Shown in pieces: positions 60,901-64,000 of a stretch of DNA of 64,000 bases. The stretch covers positions 1-64,000 of the forward strand of contig DATJTE010000073.1 in NCBI GenBank assembly GCA_035503715.1, read 5' to 3'. This DNA comes from OAS926 sp035503715. GTDB taxonomy: Bacteria > Pseudomonadota > Alphaproteobacteria > Rhizobiales > Rhizobiaceae. The notes under the pieces were generated by a model. The model was given only the letters and a program-made list of their open reading frames with translations. It had not been told where the DNA came from and searched no databases. Position numbers and translations under genes: made by a program. Positions within the stretch are counted from its first letter, which is position 1. The number at the start of each line of letters is the position of its first letter.

Positions 60901-63719
60901 AAGGCCGCGGCCGGCATGACGATGCTGTTCCAGATACGGTGATCGTCGAGCCAGTCGAGCCGGCGCGGATCGGGCAGCGATTCCCACATCGCGACCGAAC
61001 CGGGCTGACGCCAGCCGAGCAGCGGCGAGATTTCAGGCGATAGACGAAGCTGCGCCGTCTCCGCGGCTTCAGTCCAGAAGGTTTTCCGGTTCCACGGATA
61101 AGACGGCAGGCGGACGAAACGTCCGTTGCTTTGCACCAGCGCAGCCCAATCAAGCTCGACACCGCCGATATGCAGCTTCGCGACATTGGCAAGGAGTTCG
61201 GCGGAATCGTCCTGATTGCGGCGAAGCGTATGCGCGACAGTCGCGCTCGCCTTCATCGCCGAGACGGTTTCGGTGATGCTGTTGATATGCGAGGCGTGCG
61301 GTCCGATTTCGAGGAAAATCTCCGTGCCGAGATCGATGCAGGCGCGGATACCCCTTTCGAACCGCACCGGCTCGCGGACATTGCGCCACCAGTAGGCGGC
61401 GTCGATGCCGGCGCCTGCGAAGGCCTCGCCAGTGACGGTCGAAATGAACTGCACATCGCCCTCGCGCGGCGCAATGGCTGCGAGCGACGCCAGCAGGTCG
61501 TCGCGGATCGGCTCCATCTGGCCAGTGTGGAAGGCGTAGTTGATCGGCAGCTTGCGAACGAACACGCCGTCTTTCTCCAGCGCGGAGAGCACGCGAGAAA
61601 GAGCGTCGTTCTCGCCGGCGATCGTCACCATCGAGGCGCTGTTGATCGCCGCCACGTCGAGGCCGGGTTCTTCCGAGATCATCAGCCGCGCCTGGCTTTC
61701 CGACAGGCCGACAGCGGCCATGCCGCCCTGTCCCGCCGTCGTGTGCTGGAGACGGCTGCGATGGAAGATGACCCGCACCGCATCCTCGAACGACAGCGCG
61801 CCTGAAGCATGAGCTGCGGCGACCTCGCCGACGCTGTGGCCGACGACACCCGCAGGCGTGACGCCCCACGATTGCAGAAGCCGCGTCAGGCCAAGTTGGA
61901 TCGCGAAGATCGCTGGCTGCGCAATGTCCGTCCGGTCGATGTTGGACTCGTCCTCGGGGCGCTGCAGCTCTTCGAGCAGCGACCAGTCGGCCATCGTCCG
62001 AATGATGGCGTCGATCTCGGTGACCGCGTCGCGAAAGATCGGCTCGCGCGCCAGCAAGTCGCGTCCCATGCGCCACCACTGACCACCCTGTCCCGAATAG
62101 ACGAACGTGATGCGCGGCTCCGTTTCCGGTCCGCTGCCGGCGACGATGCCGGACGTCTCGCCATTGGACGACAGCCAAGCGTCTATGCGCGCCAGGAGTT
62201 CCGCGACATCGCGTCCGATGAAGACGAGACGGTGTGGATGATGCTCGCGCCGCGCCCCCGCGTTGAAGCAGACGTCCCGCGCTTCGTGAGTCTTCGCCGC
62301 GAGCAGCCTGCGATACTTCTGCACCAGCAATTTCAGCGCCGTCTCGTCGCGCGCAGAGAGCGTCAGAACGAGCGGGCGGTCGGCGGTTACTTCAACGGGT
62401 GCCGGTTCGCGCGCCGGCGGCGCCTGCTCGAGCACAACGTGCGCGTTGGACCCGCCGAAGCCGAAAGAATTCACGCCGACAACCGGCAGATCGCCATTCG
62501 CGGCGAGCGGCTCGGCCTCGGTGACGATGCGGATATTGTGCGCCTCGAACGGAATGCTCGGATTGGGCGTGACAAAATTCTGGTTCGGCGGGATGATGCC
62601 CTTGTCGAGAATGAGTGCGGCCTTCACCACGCCGACGGCGCCGGCGGCCGATTCCAGATGGCCGGTGTTGGACTTCGCCGAGCCGATGCGGAAGCGTGCG
62701 CTGCCTGAAGCGCGATCGACCGCCATGACGGACGAGATCGCGCCGGCCTCGATCGGGTCGCCGACCGGCGTGCCAGTACCATGGGCTTCGACATAAGCGA
62801 TGCGCGTCGGATCGATGCCGGCCTTCTGATAGGCGCCGCGCATCAGCGCTTCCTGCGATGCCTGGCCGGGCACCAGCATCGAAGACGTGCGGCCATCCTG
62901 ATTGGCGGCCGTCGATCGGATCGTCGCGTAGATGCGATCCCCATCGGCCTGGGCTTTCGACAGCCGCTTCAGGAAGATCAGCCCGGCGCCCTCGGCGCGC
63001 GCGAAGCCGTTGGCGCGCGCATCGAAGGCGAAACACTCGCCATCGGGCGACAGCATGCCCGCCTTGGAGAAGCCGATCGTGCCATCTGGTGCGAGCAGCG
63101 CGTTGACGCCGCCGGCGATCGCCATGTCGCATTCGCCCGTCCAGATCGACGTGCAGGCCTGGTGGATCGCAACGAGCGCCGACGCACACGCCGCGTCGAC
63201 CGACACGCTTTGGCCGCGCAGGTCGAACTGATAGGAGATGCGGTTCGAGGCGATCGACAGCGCAACGCCGCTCGACGTGTGAACGTCGGTGCCAAAGGTG
63301 TTGCGTGTCTGCAGCGTGCCGTATTCGTAAGCCGAGATGCCGACGAAAACGCCGGTCTGCGTGCCGCGCAAATGCTTCGCCGGAATGCCCGCGTCTTCGA
63401 GCGTCTCGTAGGCAACCTCGAGCAGCCAGCGCTGCTGCGGGTCCATGCGCACCGCCTCGCGCGGCGAGATGTTGAAGAAGCCGGCGTCGAAGCGATCATG
63501 GTGATCGAGGTAGCCGCCGCGCGTGGTGATCACGCGGCCCGGCGCATTGCGATCGTCGTCGTAATAGCGCTGGGCATTCCAGCGATCGGCGGGCACTTCG
63601 CGCAACGCCGAGCGCTTCTCGATCATCAGGGTCCAGAACGCTTCCGGATCGTTCGCGTTGCCGGGAAAGCGGCAGCCGATCCCGACAATCGCCAGCGGCT
63701 CGTTGTTCTTGACGGTCAT
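54936..63719 (-). CDS. Single-module highly reducing type I polyketide synthase with C-methyltransferase and terminal reductase
   Basis: 2,927 residues, domain order read directly: KS (1-430; Cys178 in DAACASAL, His313 in EAHGTGT, His354 in NTGHLE), AT (535-830; Ser629 in GHSVGE, YAFH suggests malonyl-CoA), DH (about 895-1175; His927 in DHRIWNSIVMPA, Asp1092 in HPSLIDACLQAL), C-methyltransferase (about 1350-1580; SAM loop LEIGAGTGS), ER (about 1810-2130; HAAAGGVGQ), KR (about 2150-2400; TGGASGVG, Tyr2301 in YNAGN), ACP (about 2425-2500; Ser2462 in GLDSLMA), thioester reductase (2545-2927; TGATGYLG, Tyr2714/Lys2718 in YSQAK). One module with all reducing domains implies iterative use and a methyl-branched, saturated chain released as aldehyde or alcohol. 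AAGGA precedes the ATG. Confidence 0.94.
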   Translation of the reverse strand: MTVKNNEPLAIVGIGCRFPGNANDPEAFWTLMIEKRSALREVPADRWNAQRYYDDDRNAPGRVITTRGGYLDHHDRFDAGFFNISPREAVRMDPQQRWLLEVAYETLEDAGIPAKHLRGTQTGVFVGISAYEYGTLQTRNTFGTDVHTSSGVALSIASNRISYQFDLRGQSVSVDAACASALVAIHQACTSIWTGECDMAIAGGVNALLAPDGTIGFSKAGMLSPDGECFAFDARANGFARAEGAGLIFLKRLSKAQADGDRIYATIRSTAANQDGRTSSMLVPGQASQEALMRGAYQKAGIDPTRIAYVEAHGTGTPVGDPIEAGAISSVMAVDRASGSARFRIGSAKSNTGHLESAAGAVGVVKAALILDKGIIPPNQNFVTPNPSIPFEAHNIRIVTEAEPLAANGDLPVVGVNSFGFGGSNAHVVLEQAPPAREPAPVEVTADRPLVLTLSARDETALKLLVQKYRRLLAAKTHEARDVCFNAGARREHHPHRLVFIGRDVAELLARIDAWLSSNGETSGIVAGSGPETEPRITFVYSGQGGQWWRMGRDLLAREPIFRDAVTEIDAIIRTMADWSLLEELQRPEDESNIDRTDIAQPAIFAIQLGLTRLLQSWGVTPAGVVGHSVGEVAAAHASGALSFEDAVRVIFHRSRLQHTTAGQGGMAAVGLSESQARLMISEEPGLDVAAINSASMVTIAGENDALSRVLSALEKDGVFVRKLPINYAFHTGQMEPIRDDLLASLAAIAPREGDVQFISTVTGEAFAGAGIDAAYWWRNVREPVRFERGIRACIDLGTEIFLEIGPHASHINSITETVSAMKASATVAHTLRRNQDDSAELLANVAKLHIGGVELDWAALVQSNGRFVRLPSYPWNRKTFWTEAAETAQLRLSPEISPLLGWRQPGSVAMWESLPDPRRLDWLDDHRIWNSIVMPAAAFVEMGLTLAHHLHPEEAYAVEDVEIERALIVSPENLPYLQTVYDEAEKSFAIRSGQKSQEKWERHARGRLVKLPAKERTPVSVQSLHQGLTGPVEHDEFYRGVLEAGYQFGDHFRQVRRIWGGPGRAVAEIVASDALAPKAPSSLFHPSLIDACLQALTGVVPPEGVSTKNALYLPARFRRVQLFVERVPNHLWVDVRNGEWTHSAGIADMLVYDTYGHLVAEILGFRVERFEQSQSADVPALYQYRWKPSHLRGSRATSAVEFPPANAIATAARAAIPETYARYDLGFYHDAAARGGEQLSRAYVQTAYRALGWNPAVGSTFTLDEAVAALGALHRYRRLIRAQLDNLAQETGVLESDGEEAWRVLRPWSKETRDDVAVALGENFGAAEAANPLQVATGPELARVMTGAVDPLEVMFPNGSSELAAQFYSEWPDFKAFNDLLKVALAETMKAFPERRAIRILEIGAGTGSLTQAILPMLPPNRTEYAFTDYGAPFIIAAKQQFARFDFVDYKVFDVEKSPESQGMEPGSLDIVIGSNVVHATLSVRETLDNLRACLAPGGMLMFLEPTRHLSSLQNTFGLLDGWWRFADTELRKDAPLLSPNEWKRVLQQQGFADADYFTTSADESEAVQCVMVARAGPAPDQAVDQSEAIAPSEQSRRAVLFADLGGAAEALAASLGARGWQTHLVGVDAVRVGDEASLLAALMAAAPDDAPAVVVDCWSLDTPKKTGDDITDMLAAQQTGVHHVRTLVRALASRWQDLAPKLVVLTRGVQSVVDTDVVDRVDASPTLGLMRVARNEYPQTTFTLIDLDAVGDAHEIEDLADELSRPDGETEVAYRAGRRYVNRIRKLSDADLPDRLENAKQPSGEVQPFRLEFDKAGTLASLGLNEIERAEPGADEVEVEVKAAGINFRDLMKVLGMYPGDPIDLKMLGDDFSGVVTRVGATVTNVKPGDAVYGISTRSFSSHVIAHHRLVASKPDGMSFPEAATLATVFMTAHHALIGLARMRPGESVLIHAAAGGVGQAAIQIAKTLGLEVFATAGSPEKREMVKALGADHVMDSRTLRFADEVMAITRGRGVDAVLNSLSGDFIPKNLSVLAPFGRMLEIGKIDIYADNRIGLGAFRNNLSLMAIDLAQLMQVAPAETAKLFDDVAAKIADGAYKPLPPTVYKITEAVDAFKLMAQGKHSGKVVLDFDIDPVPVAPSRDKPRLFRPDAFYLITGGASGVGLEVARWMTMLGARHVALMSRSGPRDEQAAKAIADMRAHGVQVLDLRGDVTSIDDVRRTLAQANPAHAPLKGIFHCAMVLNDQFIRDLDEEQFDVGFKPKLAGAWNLHVASRDMQLDHFVAFSSLSALLGGMMQSNYNAGNVFLQSLAEHRRARGMPGLTVDWDLIRGTGFVERDEKTRLYLERVGLRGVWRDEVIENLQLLLTKDTAGAGVARIDWPKIMKIYSAVRASKPFEAMATGRGERGQSAWVREELRNATQASEARAILLDYLIEQVAQVLDSDTSSVQPGKPLSQIGLDSLMAVELVHRVEADLDLTLSMGTVMGGSTLRDLAESILRMVRSDTEAGAVAEPAAMAPALEKQLADDSRLADTLRFHTGAPAPIERILLTGATGYLGAYVLKELLDTTDAEIVCIVRAPDERAARRRVRQSLAGYDLAVGQATLDARVKVIAGDLGTPRFGMEREAFEVLARSTQRVYHIAAHVNHQADYATLRDGIVLATKHVLDFATHATPAPAVHYLSSLIIFSDVRGTRSDIVSEGDMRADMVGLPGGYSQAKWVTEQMIAAARDHGCPVTVYRAGYISGDALNGIVKPDDFVWRNVKTMLKLGVLPVIDAPMHLTPVDFAARAVVGLSNRTDGVRQTYHLVGDLKATNKDLIEVAQSMGYAVTRMPAEEWLKTVSRRMNDKALEPIAPYLMAFPEETFRRMLDPMAFPPVSADLTRAHLAEQDVAPAEPSRELLRRYLEFLVDIGFLDAPNEAARPSDAAE

Positions 63720-64000
63720 GCCGCTGTCCTTCTGTCGGACGTCAGCGGATGAGCGGCAAGATCAGCACGGCTGCACTCAAATGCGGGAAGCTGCGCATAT
63801 CGATCTCGCACGGCGAACGGAACGGCCCGGACGATCTGCACCAGAAGGATACGCAGCGCCATGCAAACGACTCTCCAACCGGACCGGCTGCTCCCAGTCC
63901 TGCCCCTTCGAATGGCAGAGTGCGGTCGCGGCTCTGGCCTGTCAACCTTGGATGGCGGCGGTGGCGACTGGCTGCGGCGCGACGCGCGTGAAGAAGGAAA
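63720..64000. other. Region upstream of the PKS, gene content unresolved
   Basis: 281 bases to the window edge. On the minus strand a frame open from the edge ends in TGA overlapping the PKS ATG (ATGA), but its Arg/Pro/Ser-rich translation is not protein-like except for a late ALRILLVQIVRAVPF. A plus-strand frame (63749-63991) is equally unconvincing. The PKS promoter may lie here or further upstream. Confidence 0.3.

Noticed and set aside
1..64000. CRISPR arrays, insertion sequences, integrases, phage genes, toxin-antitoxin pairs
   Set aside because: None found on reading both strands; no regularly spaced repeats and no transposase or integrase motifs.

Overview
The window is GC-rich, densely coded bacterial chromosome and looks like an alphaproteobacterium of the order Hyphomicrobiales (Rhizobiales). 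The main grounds are the order 6S RNA - 5-formyltetrahydrofolate cyclo-ligase - TIGR00282 phosphoesterase with YebC nearby, the mtgA/rpmF/ispA neighbourhood, a livHMGF-DUF6867-livK operon, a single-chain pyruvate carboxylase and a cysteine-free L32. I cannot name genus or species. No insertion sequence, integrase, prophage or CRISPR array was seen.

Region 1 (1-8.7 kb) is accessory in character: a TetR regulator cut by the window edge and a divergent NAD(P)-binding reductase/DUF1772/glycine-zipper group, then Rdx and YebC, a secreted metallo-hydrolase, an MFS exporter, a DUF899 protein, RidA, an ArsR-SRPBCC-VOC unit with a near-consensus promoter/operator, and TerC. Region 2 (8.7-22.6 kb) is housekeeping: TIGR00282, the folate cyclo-ligase and 6S RNA, a DUF4345 membrane protein, a MoxR ATPase, pyrophosphatase, gamma-glutamyltransferase, L32, the transglycosylase MtgA, farnesyl diphosphate synthase, a hybrid sensor kinase, a lytic transglycosylase and IspG.

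Region 3 (22.7-31.5 kb) is one probable regulon: a TetR repressor with a clear operator, an isoquinoline-1-oxidoreductase-like molybdenum enzyme (two subunits), a di-haem cytochrome c and an RND pump with its adaptor. This would oxidise and expel a hydrophobic or heterocyclic compound. Region 4 (31.5-42.5 kb) holds an MFS protein, pyruvate carboxylase (TTG start) and a complete branched-chain amino acid ABC transporter whose LivG carries an unusual C-terminal tail.

Region 5 (42.8-46.8 kb) is a hydroxyproline catabolic cluster (epimerase, D-amino-acid oxidase, DHDPS-family deaminase) read divergently from a GntR regulator across a symmetric double operator. Region 6 (46.8-52.5 kb) has a secreted protein, DoxX, mmsA with a divergent LysR regulator, an HxlR regulator with a divergent acyl-CoA dehydrogenase, and a structurally odd tRNA-Cys.

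Region 7 (52.5-64 kb) is the most unusual. A 2,927-residue single-module polyketide synthase (KS-AT-DH-cMT-ER-KR-ACP-reductase), built like a fungal highly reducing PKS but with a reductive release domain, is followed after three bases by alanine racemase and then D-amino acid dehydrogenase. These three look like one transcription unit and are the best candidate here for an undescribed system.
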